From the NCBI GenBank assembly GCA_018970725.1, contig JAGWVU010000028.1:1-64000 (forward strand): DNA of 64,000 nucleotides, written 5' to 3'. A program made the translations under genes and the position numbers. The notes below the pieces were generated by a model, which saw only the letters and a list, made by a program, of their open reading frames with translations, made no database searches and had not been told where the DNA came from. Shown here piece by piece: positions 27,901 to 34,660 of the stretch; the stretch's first letter is position 1; the number at the start of each line of letters is the position of its first letter. Source of the DNA: Verrucomicrobiota bacterium (GTDB lineage Bacteria; Verrucomicrobiota; Verrucomicrobiia; Verrucomicrobiales; DEV007).

Positions 27901-28787
27901 GCAGATAGCGCCGCGCGCGCCTCCGCCAAACCGGATCGGATCCCGATCACCAGCGGCCGGGCCTGCCCTCCCCCGATCAGGTGGAAGACAAGCGCCAATC
28001 CGGCAAAGCCCAGGGCGGAAAGGGAAACCTGAAGCGCCTGCTGCCCACCCAACTCCGGGGGGAGAAGAAAAAAACCGGCCCCATGTGCCCCACCGATCAA
28101 GATCAATCCGATCGAAAGAGGGAGGAGCCGGAACAGGCTGACCAAGGGCAGTTCCTCGAGGTCTTCCAAGGCGTCTTCCGCGGCATCCAATTCCCTCTTC
28201 GTGCTTTCCAACAAGCCGGAAACATCCCGCTCCCCCACCGGATCCGCCGTCAGCGTGAGCGCATGGTGCAGCCGGCGGGAGAACCCTCCGAACCCGCGCA
28301 CCGCCCGCCGCGCCCTCTTCTCCACCTCGGATTGCCTCCGTTGGGAATCGCCCAAGGTCACCCGCAGGTCGTCGAAGAAGGTTCGGGCCCGCAGGGAATC
28401 CTCCTCGCGTTGCCGGTCGATCTGGATGAGGGATTTTTGACGGTCGTATTGCGCCTGCCCTTCCAACGCCTGGAACTTCTCCTCGAGAACCGCACCGACG
28501 GCCCGGAAGGCTCGCTCCAACCGGGCCCGGCGCAGCCGCTGGCCTTCCTCCAATGCTTCCACCGCAAGGCCACGCCCGGTCTCCGCCGCGGCCAGATCCC
28601 CTTCCAACCGCCGCCGCGATTCCGCCAGCGCCTCCTCGGCATCCACCCGGCGCCGCGAATGATTGAGCCGACGCCCGTGGTTCAGGGTTTCCTCCCGCCT
28701 GGCCACGGCCCGGACCAGTTCCCGGATCACCCCCAGGTGGGCGAGCAACTCGCCCGCTGACGGCAGGCTGTTATTCACAGTCGGCAT
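24906..28787 (-). CDS. EccC-like FtsK/SpoIIIE-family ATPase with coiled coils and two membrane segments
   Basis: The 1293-residue protein has an N-terminal coiled coil (about 20-215), two membrane helices (about 216-238 and 250-272), and a second coiled coil (about 275-450). Three ATPase-like modules follow. Module 1 (about 480-740) is degenerate (DRAGRAGALAALN, VFTLIDPLA). Module 2 is canonical, with Walker A GKTGSGKST at 770-778 and Walker B LLVIDEFQEF around Asp878. Module 3 (about 1030-1293) is degenerate (GPQDEAVLAFTLIG). Three tandem modules with WXG100-like neighbours match EccC, the motor of type VII secretion, rather than chromosome-segregating FtsK; no gamma domain is seen. ATG 28787 overlaps the upstream gene by 17 bases. 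Confidence 0.8.
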   Translation of the reverse strand: MPTVNNSLPSAGELLAHLGVIRELVRAVARREETLNHGRRLNHSRRRVDAEEALAESRRRLEGDLAAAETGRGLAVEALEEGQRLRRARLERAFRAVGAVLEEKFQALEGQAQYDRQKSLIQIDRQREEDSLRARTFFDDLRVTLGDSQRRQSEVEKRARRAVRGFGGFSRRLHHALTLTADPVGERDVSGLLESTKRELDAAEDALEDLEELPLVSLFRLLPLSIGLILIGGAHGAGFFLLPPELGGQQALQVSLSALGFAGLALVFHLIGGGQARPLVIGIRSGLAEARAALSAAAREIEREEEAEFARIADRHRQDLAGLQQNFRCLMEEADRLRATAPLDLEQRRRGSLERHERLGGLKAARLAHSHEESLKRLHEEARGREEAIATDLETRLRNFQAVFEQDWEALVRSWQAELPSLLADLEAVNELAAGWNGIRQERGLAQWRPPEEGTLAIPLGGLEGRWDGLAGVWPQGDAFLISRQSFEAPACLRIPDQASLVIEADRAGRAGALAALNLAVYRLLASQPPGRVVFTLIDPLALGESFSSLMRLSDSGEALINGRVWTQPEQIEKRLAELGEHMEKVIRMDLRDEFATIADYNAHPGSLPEAYRFVVIADFPNGFSTAALQRLGSIALTGPRCGVHLLLHRDAAKPLPPGLDGLDPWPHAVSLSFRGDVPVLLGQPEGVAFRFDRPPTGETAAAFLDRVGKASLESNRVEVPFAQIAPPETAFWSLDTIHELRVPIGRTGAGRLQELVLGKGTRQHALIAGKTGSGKSTLFHVIITNLALWADPRRVEFYLIDFKKGVEFQAYARHRLPHARVVAIESDREFGLSVLQRLDDELRRRGDVFREKGVQDLAGYSRMGSGEPMPRCLLVIDEFQEFFTEDDRVAQTAALLLDRIVRQGRAFGMHVLLGSQTLGGAFTLARPTLGQMAVRIALQCNEADSYLILDEGNPAARLLGRPGEGIYNDQTGASEGNSPFQVVWLPDEVRDVWLAFLRARADVEGYGGSAPFVFEGNTAAEVRENEPLRHLLARPGPLPGGIHLFLGAPNAVRGPVTALFRQRSGSHLLLVGPQDEAVLAFTLIGLVTLGAQGAGAGLRSVVLDAFSPESRERWWLDQAIAGSAGTAVRIGAAEIEPSFAAWAAEVRKRSERERGTDFPPLFVFILGLQQFKKLRPGEEFSFSSGTEEAARPSRDLLTLLEEGAAVGVHLVMHCDTGGNLKRSLPRKALAEVGMRVVFQMSADDSAALIDSPKAVSLGRHRALLHHEQEGTGEIFRPYALPDAAWFADLQAI

Positions 28788-28983
28788 GGATTTGCCGGAG
28801 CACCCGGTCCAGTTCTTCCGCCGCCACCCCCATCGAACCAACGGAGTCCACGACGGGGGCGAGGTGGCCTCGGAAGAATTCGGCAGCCTTGGCATCCCGC
28901 CACGAAGCCCCGGTCTCATCCCAAACCCGCATCAGGTCTTTGGTCAGGCCGGCCAACCCGGCGGCGGAGGCGGTGATGTTCAT
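28771..28983 (-). CDS. Small WXG100-like protein 2
   Basis: The 70-residue helical-hairpin protein has GASWRDAKAAEFF in its centre, so Trp28 sits at the expected turn with W-x-D in place of W-x-G. It is shorter than a standard WXG100 protein (about 100 residues). The start overlaps the coiled-coil gene as ATGA and the end overlaps the ATPase gene by 17 bases. It could be a second secreted substrate or a partner of the 90-residue WXG100-like protein, since ESX substrates are usually dimers. Confidence 0.6.
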   Translation of the reverse strand: MNITASAAGLAGLTKDLMRVWDETGASWRDAKAAEFFRGHLAPVVDSVGSMGVAAEELDRVLRQIHADCE

Positions 28984-29483
28984 GCGGGTGGTGGCGCGTT
29001 TTCCCCGGACGCCTCGAGTTCGGTGTAACTCTCCAAGGCCCGGATCATCCGGCCCAGCTCCTCGATGGCGCGCGGCAATCCGTCATCGACCAAAACCCGC
29101 AAGTTGTCCACTTGCTTGGCGGGCGGACTCACAGTCGCCTCAAAATTCCGGTCCCATTTCCCCGCGGCAGCCAATTTTTCCTCCGCCTCCCGCACCGCCT
29201 CACGACAGCGCAGGACCTGCCGTTTTTCCTCTCCGGCTTCATCCCGGAACTCCGAGAGCCCGGCACTGAACAGACGCTGCCGTGCCTCTTCCAAACGCAG
29301 TTCCCTCCGGGACAACTCCCGGTGCCAATGAGGGATCCGGTCCTGCTGCAGCCAGACCCGGGTCCGGCGGACCTCGTCCCCCATCTCGTGCAAGGCCGCC
29401 GCGGCTCGCTCCCGGTAAAGGATCAGGGCAACCCGCAGCCGCTCCAAAGCCTCGATCGAAAGCAGATGGGCGCGCTCAGCCAT
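28980..29483 (-). CDS. Coiled-coil protein of the WXG100/EccC-like operon
   Basis: The 167-residue protein is almost entirely helical, with heptad-like stretches such as ELSRRELRLEEARQRLF and CREAVREAEEKLAAAG. It has no signal peptide and no recognisable domain. The ATG at 29483 lies 16 bases after the first WXG100-like gene. A longer frame to 29756 exists but would run through that gene. Its position between two WXG100-like genes suggests a structural or adaptor role; this is inferred from context only. Confidence 0.6.
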   Translation of the reverse strand: MAERAHLLSIEALERLRVALILYRERAAAALHEMGDEVRRTRVWLQQDRIPHWHRELSRRELRLEEARQRLFSAGLSEFRDEAGEEKRQVLRCREAVREAEEKLAAAGKWDRNFEATVSPPAKQVDNLRVLVDDGLPRAIEELGRMIRALESYTELEASGENAPPPA

Positions 29484-29499
29484 GGCCAACGATCCCCGC

Positions 29500-29772
29500 T
29501 CACCGCCGCCCGAGATACGCATCGATCTTCTCCGCCTTGCGCAGCAGGTAGGGCGCGTGCCGGCCCGAAGCTTCCAGAAAGCGACGCAGGATCTTGGTCG
29601 CTTCCGCAAACTCTTCCGCGAACTTCGCCTGCTCCTGATCCTGCCACGTCTCCCCAAGCCCGGCGAAACGGGCCTGCAACGCCCCCAACCGGTTCCGCAA
29701 CTCGGCATCGAACCGATGCAGCTCTTCCGCAAACCGACGCAATTCTTCCGGATCAACGATCGCCTGGGCCAT
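29500..29772 (-). CDS. WXG100-family-like protein 1, first gene of the operon
   Basis: The 90-residue helical hairpin has LGETWQDQEQAKFAEEF with Trp43 at the position and length usual for WXG100 proteins. The turn reads W-Q-D instead of W-x-G, a common variant. Two amphipathic helices flank it. A C-terminal YxxxD/E export signal is not evident (YLLRKAEK). It is the first gene of a seven-gene minus-strand run ending near 23537. The family is the secreted substrate and co-effector of type VII/ESX systems. Confidence 0.7.
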   Translation of the reverse strand: MAQAIVDPEELRRFAEELHRFDAELRNRLGALQARFAGLGETWQDQEQAKFAEEFAEATKILRRFLEASGRHAPYLLRKAEKIDAYLGRR

Positions 29773-29904
29773 GATCCCTGCAGTCTAACAGAGCCGATCC
29801 CGGAAAGCCAACGGGAGTCGCTGGAAAGGGAAAACCGGGTCCGAAGGCCTGGGCGATGAAACTTTTACTTTCCATATTCGCAAAATTTGTCATGTTTGCG
29901 ACTC

Positions 29905-30447
29905 ATGAGGAATCTTCACCACTCCCTTTTCCTGGTTCCCGGCCTGCTCTGGCTCACCGCCGTCACCCCGGTCACGGGCGCTGAAACGCCGCCGAGGGAA
30001 CTCCCCGTGCTCATGACCGAAGACGGTCGCGACTACGTGGACGTGAAAATCCTCCGGTTTGATCCCGAAGGCCCCATCTTCCGGCATCGGGACGGCATGG
30101 CCAAAATCCCCTTCCGGCAAATCAAGGAGAAGACGCGCAAGCTGCTCGGCTATCCAATGGCGCTTCAGGCCAAACCGGCGCAGCCCGCCGCCGGAAAGGC
30201 CGCGAAGGTTTCGCCAGAGGCGACGGCTCCGCTCATCCCGGTCCGGATCACCACGCGCTGGGCCGTTTTCCAACCGGTTCAGCCCCGGGCCACCCCCTGC
30301 CGCCACCGCCCCCTTCATCCTTGGTTCCATCATCAGGCCGCCTGGCCGTTCGAGGATCCATTCCGCCCCTTCGCGGCCGTGGATTTCCTGGTGGTCGGAG
30401 GCGTCGTCCCCCACCACGGCTGGCCCGGACCGGGCTGGAGATGGTGA
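29905..30447 (+). CDS. Exported hypothetical protein, His/Pro/Trp-rich tail
   Basis: The 180-residue precursor from ATG 29905 has a signal peptide (LFLVPGLLWLTAVTPVTGA). A short domain, DGRDYVDVKILRFDPEG...FRHRDGMAKIPF, is of a type seen repeatedly in secreted verrucomicrobial proteins and probably forms a small beta fold. The last 60 residues are rich in His, Pro and Trp (PCRHRPLHPWFHHQ). A TTG at 29887 is in frame. It is divergent from the WXG100-like operon. No function is assigned. Confidence 0.5.
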   Translation: MRNLHHSLFLVPGLLWLTAVTPVTGAETPPRELPVLMTEDGRDYVDVKILRFDPEGPIFRHRDGMAKIPFRQIKEKTRKLLGYPMALQAKPAQPAAGKAAKVSPEATAPLIPVRITTRWAVFQPVQPRATPCRHRPLHPWFHHQAAWPFEDPFRPFAAVDFLVVGGVVPHHGWPGPGWRW

Positions 30448-30510
30448 ATCCGCCCCGGGTGCCCGCCTTTTTCTTGGACGGGCCGGGCCAACTGGCTTTT
30501 CGTCTCCCGC

Positions 30511-31023
30511 ATGGCCAGACTGCCCCCGGCCCTCGCCGAATTGGTTGCCTTCTTCGAAGGTCTCACCGAGACCCAACGAAGGGAAACCCTCTGGAGCTTC
30601 GCGGAAGAATCGAACCACCTCGCGCCGCGCGAAGGGGAACTCTCCGCCGTGATCGACGATCGGACCGAACCGGATTGCGTCGATGCGGTGACGCTGTTTC
30701 TCGGCATCGGCCCGAACGGCGGCCTGCGTCTTCGCGCCACTTTCGGGGCCGGCACCCAAACCCTGACGCGTGCGCTCGTGGCGATTCTCTGCCGCGGGCT
30801 CGATGGCGCGGACCTCGCCCTGGCGGCTGAACTGCCGGATGACTTCATCCCGCGGATTGTCGGGGAACCCTTGCTCCGATCCCGCTCCAGGAGCGTCCAC
30901 AGGCTGACCGGCCGGCTGCGGGAAGCGGTCCGGCGGCTTGCGGGCGGAGTGCCGGGATCACTCTCCGGGATGGATCCCGTAAGCCCTCAGCTTTTCACGG
31001 AACGTCAACCGGGAAACGCCTAA
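30511..31023 (+). CDS. SufE-like Fe-S cluster assembly protein
   Basis: The 170-residue protein follows the SufE pattern: LVAFFEGLTETQRRETLWSF at the start, the candidate sulfur-accepting Cys56 in EPDCVDAVTLFL (VxGCxSxVW in classical SufE), then the RALVAILCRGLDG and DDFI...LLRSRS blocks. SufE carries persulfide from SufS to SufB. No suf operon is nearby. The C-terminal 22 codons overlap the sigma-54 activator gene on the other strand, and this tail is outside the conserved domain. Divergence around the Cys makes this a likely but not certain SufE. Confidence 0.65.
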   Translation: MARLPPALAELVAFFEGLTETQRRETLWSFAEESNHLAPREGELSAVIDDRTEPDCVDAVTLFLGIGPNGGLRLRATFGAGTQTLTRALVAILCRGLDGADLALAAELPDDFIPRIVGEPLLRSRSRSVHRLTGRLREAVRRLAGGVPGSLSGMDPVSPQLFTERQPGNA

Positions 31024-32370
31024 CCAGCGCGCCGCTTTGGCCTGGTTCCCGCCGGAACGGGAGATCGCCTGACTGTAGACTTCCCGCTCGAAGATCCGCT
31101 CCAGTTCGGGCAACGCCGCTTCCAATTCCCCCGCAATCACCCGGCTCAACGTCGCCCGGACCAAATCACGCAACCCCGGAGACTCCACCGCGCCCAAATC
31201 ACTTTGCTCGAGGATGGCCCGACAATCCTGCCACCCGATGGTGTAGCCGCGGGATAGCAGGAGGGCCCGGCGGATCACGTTCTGCAACTGACGGATGTTT
31301 CCGGGCCAATCCTGATGCGCCAGAAACTCCATCGCCGCCGGGGCGATCGAGGGTCCCTCGATCTTGTATTCGGCACCGTGGCGGCGCAGGAAATAGTCCA
31401 CCAAAAGGGGAATGTCATCCCTTCGCTCCCGGAGCGGCGGAATCGCGATCGAGGCCACGTTCAACCGATAAAAAAGATCTTCCCGGAACTCTCCGGCACG
31501 CACCATCTGCTCGAGGTTCCGGTGCGTCGCCGCAATCACGCGCACATCCACCGGGATCTCGCGGTCGCCCCCCACCCGGTGAATCAGCTTCTCCTGCAGG
31601 ACCCGGAGCAACTTCACCTGCATCGGAGCGTTGAGATCACCGATCTCATCGAGAAAAAGCGTCCCCCCGTGCGCCTGCTCAAAGCGGCCGATCCGCACCC
31701 GGTCCGCCCCGGTGAACGCACCTTTCTCATGGCCGAACAACTCGCTCTCCAGCAACGCCTCGGGGATCGCCGCGCAGTTCACCGCCACAAACGCTTTGTG
31801 CGCCCGGTGACCATGCTGGAAAATGGCGCGGGCGATCAATTCTTTCCCGGTCCCCGTCTCCCCCCGGATCAGGACGTTCACCGGCTGGGCACTGATCCGC
31901 CCGAGCTGTTTGTAGATGTCCCGCATCTCCCGGCTCCGTCCCACGATGGTATCCTGCTCCGGATACACTTCGCCAATCTCCACCGGCTTGGAGACACGCC
32001 GCGCGTCTTCGCAGGCCTTCTGCGCCGCCGCCACCACCTCGCCCGGATCCGCCGGCCTCAGAAAGAAATCGTAGGCCCCGGCCTTGATCGTCTCAATGGC
32101 AAAACCACTTTCCGCACAGGAACTGACACAAATCACCGGCAGCCCCCGCCGCGCCTCACGCATTTCCCGGAGCAGTTCAAATCCCGCACCGCCCTTGTCA
32201 GGAACCTCGCAAACCAACACGTCCATCCCCCCTTTCGCCAAAACCGCCCGCGCCTGACTCACCGAACGACACCACTCCACCCTCACCCCGGCCCCGCGGA
32301 GCCGATCCGCGAAGTCTTCCGCGGCGGCATCGCCATCCAAAAGAAGCAGATGGATCGGTCGGGAATCCAT
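30958..32370 (-). CDS. Sigma-54-dependent NtrC-family activator with degenerate receiver
   Basis: The 470-residue protein has a receiver-like domain (1-120), an AAA+ domain with Walker A GETGTGKEL and the sigma-54 loop KGAFTGAD, and a Fis-type HTH (QAKAARWLGVSRLTFREKL). The receiver lacks key residues: the phospho-acceptor position is Glu55 (VLVCEVPD), the acidic pair is reduced to LDGD, and the conserved Lys is Arg105 (FFLRPAD). D-to-E at this site mimics phosphorylation in NtrC, so the protein is probably constitutively active or controlled otherwise. No histidine kinase is adjacent. A hairpin with terminator features lies in its upstream region. Confidence 0.9.
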   Translation of the reverse strand: MDSRPIHLLLLDGDAAAEDFADRLRGAGVRVEWCRSVSQARAVLAKGGMDVLVCEVPDKGGAGFELLREMREARRGLPVICVSSCAESGFAIETIKAGAYDFFLRPADPGEVVAAAQKACEDARRVSKPVEIGEVYPEQDTIVGRSREMRDIYKQLGRISAQPVNVLIRGETGTGKELIARAIFQHGHRAHKAFVAVNCAAIPEALLESELFGHEKGAFTGADRVRIGRFEQAHGGTLFLDEIGDLNAPMQVKLLRVLQEKLIHRVGGDREIPVDVRVIAATHRNLEQMVRAGEFREDLFYRLNVASIAIPPLRERRDDIPLLVDYFLRRHGAEYKIEGPSIAPAAMEFLAHQDWPGNIRQLQNVIRRALLLSRGYTIGWQDCRAILEQSDLGAVESPGLRDLVRATLSRVIAGELEAALPELERIFEREVYSQAISRSGGNQAKAARWLGVSRLTFREKLRAYGIHPGE

Positions 32371-32446
32371 GGGGTCACCTTAGCCTGCCCGACGGAATCC
32401 GCATCACGGGATCACCCTTTTCCACCGCGCGCCCCGACTGACACAC

Positions 32447-32477
32447 AAAAAAACCAGGCCCGACGTATCGGGCCTGG
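32447..32477 (-). terminator. Rho-independent terminator (minus strand)
   Basis: CCAGGCCCGA at 32454-32463 pairs perfectly with TCGGGCCTGG at 32468-32477 around a CGTA loop. Seven A residues at 32447-32453 become a T-run after the stem when read on the minus strand. No protein gene ends upstream of it on that strand, so it terminates a short RNA or attenuates the sigma-54 activator transcript. Confidence 0.8.
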
Positions 32478-32562
32478 CTGAAACCTAGAAACATGAAACA
32501 CAAACAACATAGCCGCGCGAAGCAGCTATGACCCAGCTTAACAGAGCCTGAATATTCGTCAA
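32447..32562 (-). ncRNA. Candidate small RNA or attenuator leader upstream of the sigma-54 activator
   Basis: On the minus strand TTGACG (32562-32557) is followed after 16 bases by TAAGCT (32540-32535), a weak -10. The predicted RNA would begin near 32530 with an 8-bp hairpin (CATAGCTG with CGGCTATG, one G-U pair; 32530-32508), then a U-rich single-stranded stretch, then the terminator ending at 32447. The total is about 85 nucleotides. No coding potential is convincing. It is either an independent small RNA or the attenuated 5' leader of the gene that starts at 32370. Confidence 0.4.
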
Positions 32563-32683
32563 TTGAGAAAATCCCTTGCCAGAGAATTTTCTGGAAACCG
32601 ATTGAAATCCTCCGGGCCGCCACCCACGGCTTTCACCCGGACGGTTTGACAGTCCGCCGCTTCAAGCGGAAATTCCCGCCGTC

Positions 32684-33358
32684 ATGATTCTCCCGCTCGT
32701 CCGCCGTCTGGCGCTCCTCCTCCCCGCGCTCCTCGCCAGCTGCTCTTCCATCTCCACCAAACCCTACGACTGCAAGGCTTACCGCCCCGCCAACCCCTCC
32801 GCGGTGGAGATCAAGGTCAGTCTCGCCAACAGCATGATTTACGTCGTCGAGGGCAAGCGGCTCCTCCTCGCCACCGCGACGACGATCGGCACTCCGGAGA
32901 ATCCGACGCCGAAGGGCCATTTCAAGGTGTTCCAAAAAATCGCGGACAAGCGCTCCAACACCTATGGCTTCCACGCCACGTCCGATGCCATCCGGCCCGG
33001 CACCCGCGCCCAGACTCCCTCCGGGGCCCGTTACGTGGGTTACCCCATGCCTTACTGGGTCGAGTTTTCTCCCGGTTACGGCTTTCACGCGGGTTGCGTC
33101 TGGCCCATGCCCCGTTCCCACGGCTGTCTGAGAGTCCACAAGAACGTTGCCCCGAAATTCTTTCAACTGGCCAGGGACGGCACCCCGGTCCACATCGCCG
33201 ACCATCACCCCGAGGATGCCACTGTGGGACGGAACTTTCCCCGACCCACGGACTACGCCGATCCCGATCCACCGGCTTCCTTCCTCATCAGCGATCAATT
33301 TTTCGCGCAACAGCCCCAAGCCCTCTTCGAGGTCGATCCCGCGCCCCTCATCCCTTGA
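32684..33358 (+). CDS. L,D-transpeptidase (YkuD) lipoprotein
   Basis: The 224-residue protein has a lipobox (LLPALLASC) and a YkuD domain. LANSMIYVVEGKRLL begins the domain, TPKGHFKVFQK marks the core strand, and the catalytic FHAGCVWPMPRSHGCLRV carries the His and the active Cys of SHGC. Such enzymes make 3-3 or protein-peptidoglycan crosslinks in the periplasm. Its stop overlaps a TTG that can serve as the start of ispH, so the pair may be translationally coupled. Confidence 0.88.
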   Translation: MILPLVRRLALLLPALLASCSSISTKPYDCKAYRPANPSAVEIKVSLANSMIYVVEGKRLLLATATTIGTPENPTPKGHFKVFQKIADKRSNTYGFHATSDAIRPGTRAQTPSGARYVGYPMPYWVEFSPGYGFHAGCVWPMPRSHGCLRVHKNVAPKFFQLARDGTPVHIADHHPEDATVGRNFPRPTDYADPDPPASFLISDQFFAQQPQALFEVDPAPLIP

Positions 33359-34596
33359 ACTCATCTTCCTCCCCTCCGCCCTCACCGGCCCGGCCTTCCA
33401 GGGTCAATCTCCGTCGGCCCGATGTCATGGAACAGGTCCAGGCGGAGGTCGAAAATCACTACCGCAGCCAGATCGTCGACAAGGTCAGGACCAGGGACGG
33501 ATGCCTCACCATCGGGAACACCACGGTCCGCCTCGCCCAGGCTTTCGGATTCTGTTATGGCGTGGAACGGGCCATTGATTTGGCCTACGCCGCCCGCCGG
33601 GTCTTCAGTGACCGGGAGATTTATCTCATCGGCGAGATCATCCACAATCCGGAGGTCAACCGGCAACTCCAGGCCATGGGCATCAAGAATGTGGATGGCC
33701 CCACCCCGGACAAGCAGATCCATGAACTTACGGCCGAGGACGTCGTGATCGTTCCCGCTTTCGGCACCACGGCCGAGCTGATGACCAAACTCCAGGAGCG
33801 CGGTTGTCAGGTGATCGATACCACCTGTGGCGATGTCATGACGGTCTGGAAACGGGTCCGCAAATACGCCGAAGAGGGCGTGACCTCAATCATCCACGGC
33901 AAGTCTTATCACGAGGAAACCAAGGCGACGGCCTCCCGCTCAACCGGCCCCGACGGAAGGGGGCATTACCTCGTGGTCCTCGACCTTGAGGAGACGGATT
34001 ACGTCTGTCGCTACATCGAACACGGCGGCGACCGGGAGGAATTTCTCCGCAAGTTCGCCCATGCCCACTCGGAAGGCTTCGATCCGGACCGGGACCTCCA
34101 GCGCATCGGCGTGGCCAACCAGACCACCATGCTGAAGTCCGAGACCGAAGAAATGCAGCGGCGCCTCGGAGCCTCCGTGCAACGCCGCGACCACGGCTCC
34201 ACGGAAAACTTCCGGCTCTTCGAAACCATCTGTGGAGCCACCCAGGAACGACAGGACGCTCTCTTCAAGATGCTGGAACATCCGATGGACCTGCTCCTCG
34301 TGGTGGGCGGTTACAACTCTTCCAACACCAGTCAGTTGGTCAAAATCGGCGGCAAACACCTGCCCACATTTTTCATCCGGGATGCGGACTGTCTCCACTC
34401 GCTGGAGGAAATCGTCCACTACGATCTGGGCCGGAAGCACGAGGTCACGAGCTACTCCAGCGCCCTGCTGGGCGATGGCCCGGCCACCGTCGGCATCACC
34501 GCCGGCGCTTCCTGCCCGAACAACCTGATCGAGCAAACCATCCTCAAGATCTTTTCACTCAGGGGCATTGCGCCCGAGATCGTGGCTGAGTCCTGA
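33355..34596 (+). CDS. ispH: 4-hydroxy-3-methylbut-2-enyl diphosphate reductase
   Basis: The last enzyme of the MEP isoprenoid pathway reduces HMBPP to IPP and DMAPP with a [4Fe-4S] cluster. Cluster cysteines appear in FGFCYGVERAID, DTTCGDVM and AGASCPNNLIEQ; the proton-relay region is HGKSYHEETKAT. The segment RVNLRRPDVM before the ATG at 33427 belongs to the conserved N-terminus of this branch, which argues for TTG 33355 (413 residues) in a TTGA overlap with the previous stop. The long insert typical of the PVC/Bacteroidetes form is present. A terminator hairpin follows. Confidence 0.93.
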   Translation: MNSSSSPPPSPARPSRVNLRRPDVMEQVQAEVENHYRSQIVDKVRTRDGCLTIGNTTVRLAQAFGFCYGVERAIDLAYAARRVFSDREIYLIGEIIHNPEVNRQLQAMGIKNVDGPTPDKQIHELTAEDVVIVPAFGTTAELMTKLQERGCQVIDTTCGDVMTVWKRVRKYAEEGVTSIIHGKSYHEETKATASRSTGPDGRGHYLVVLDLEETDYVCRYIEHGGDREEFLRKFAHAHSEGFDPDRDLQRIGVANQTTMLKSETEEMQRRLGASVQRRDHGSTENFRLFETICGATQERQDALFKMLEHPMDLLLVVGGYNSSNTSQLVKIGGKHLPTFFIRDADCLHSLEEIVHYDLGRKHEVTSYSSALLGDGPATVGITAGASCPNNLIEQTILKIFSLRGIAPEIVAES

Positions 34597-34618
34597 GCCA
34601 CCTCTCACCAACCGGAAC

Positions 34619-34645
34619 GGGGGGATGAAGTCCTTCCATCCCCCC
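34619..34645. terminator. Terminator hairpin between convergent ispH and nrdA
   Basis: GGGGGGATG at 34619-34627 pairs with CATCCCCCC at 34637-34645 around a nine-base loop. Only a short GTTTTG follows on the plus strand. Its place between two convergent genes fits a bidirectional terminator. Confidence 0.65.
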
Positions 34646-34660
34646 TCCGCGTTTTGAACT

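Noticed and set aside
25146-27908. Long open frame on the plus strand opposite the EccC-like gene
   Set aside because: It is an antisense shadow produced by high GC and strong codon bias; its translation is low-complexity (Pro, Gln, Arg-rich) with no domain, while the opposite strand has an intact ATPase.
24906-28787. Chromosome-partitioning FtsK identity
   Set aside because: No four-helix membrane anchor and no gamma DNA-binding domain are visible, while WXG100-like neighbours and three ATPase-like modules are present.
32375-32623. Minus-strand 82-codon frame over the terminator and hairpin
   Set aside because: It reads straight through the perfect terminator stem and its T-run and has no ribosome binding site; the structured RNA explanation is better.
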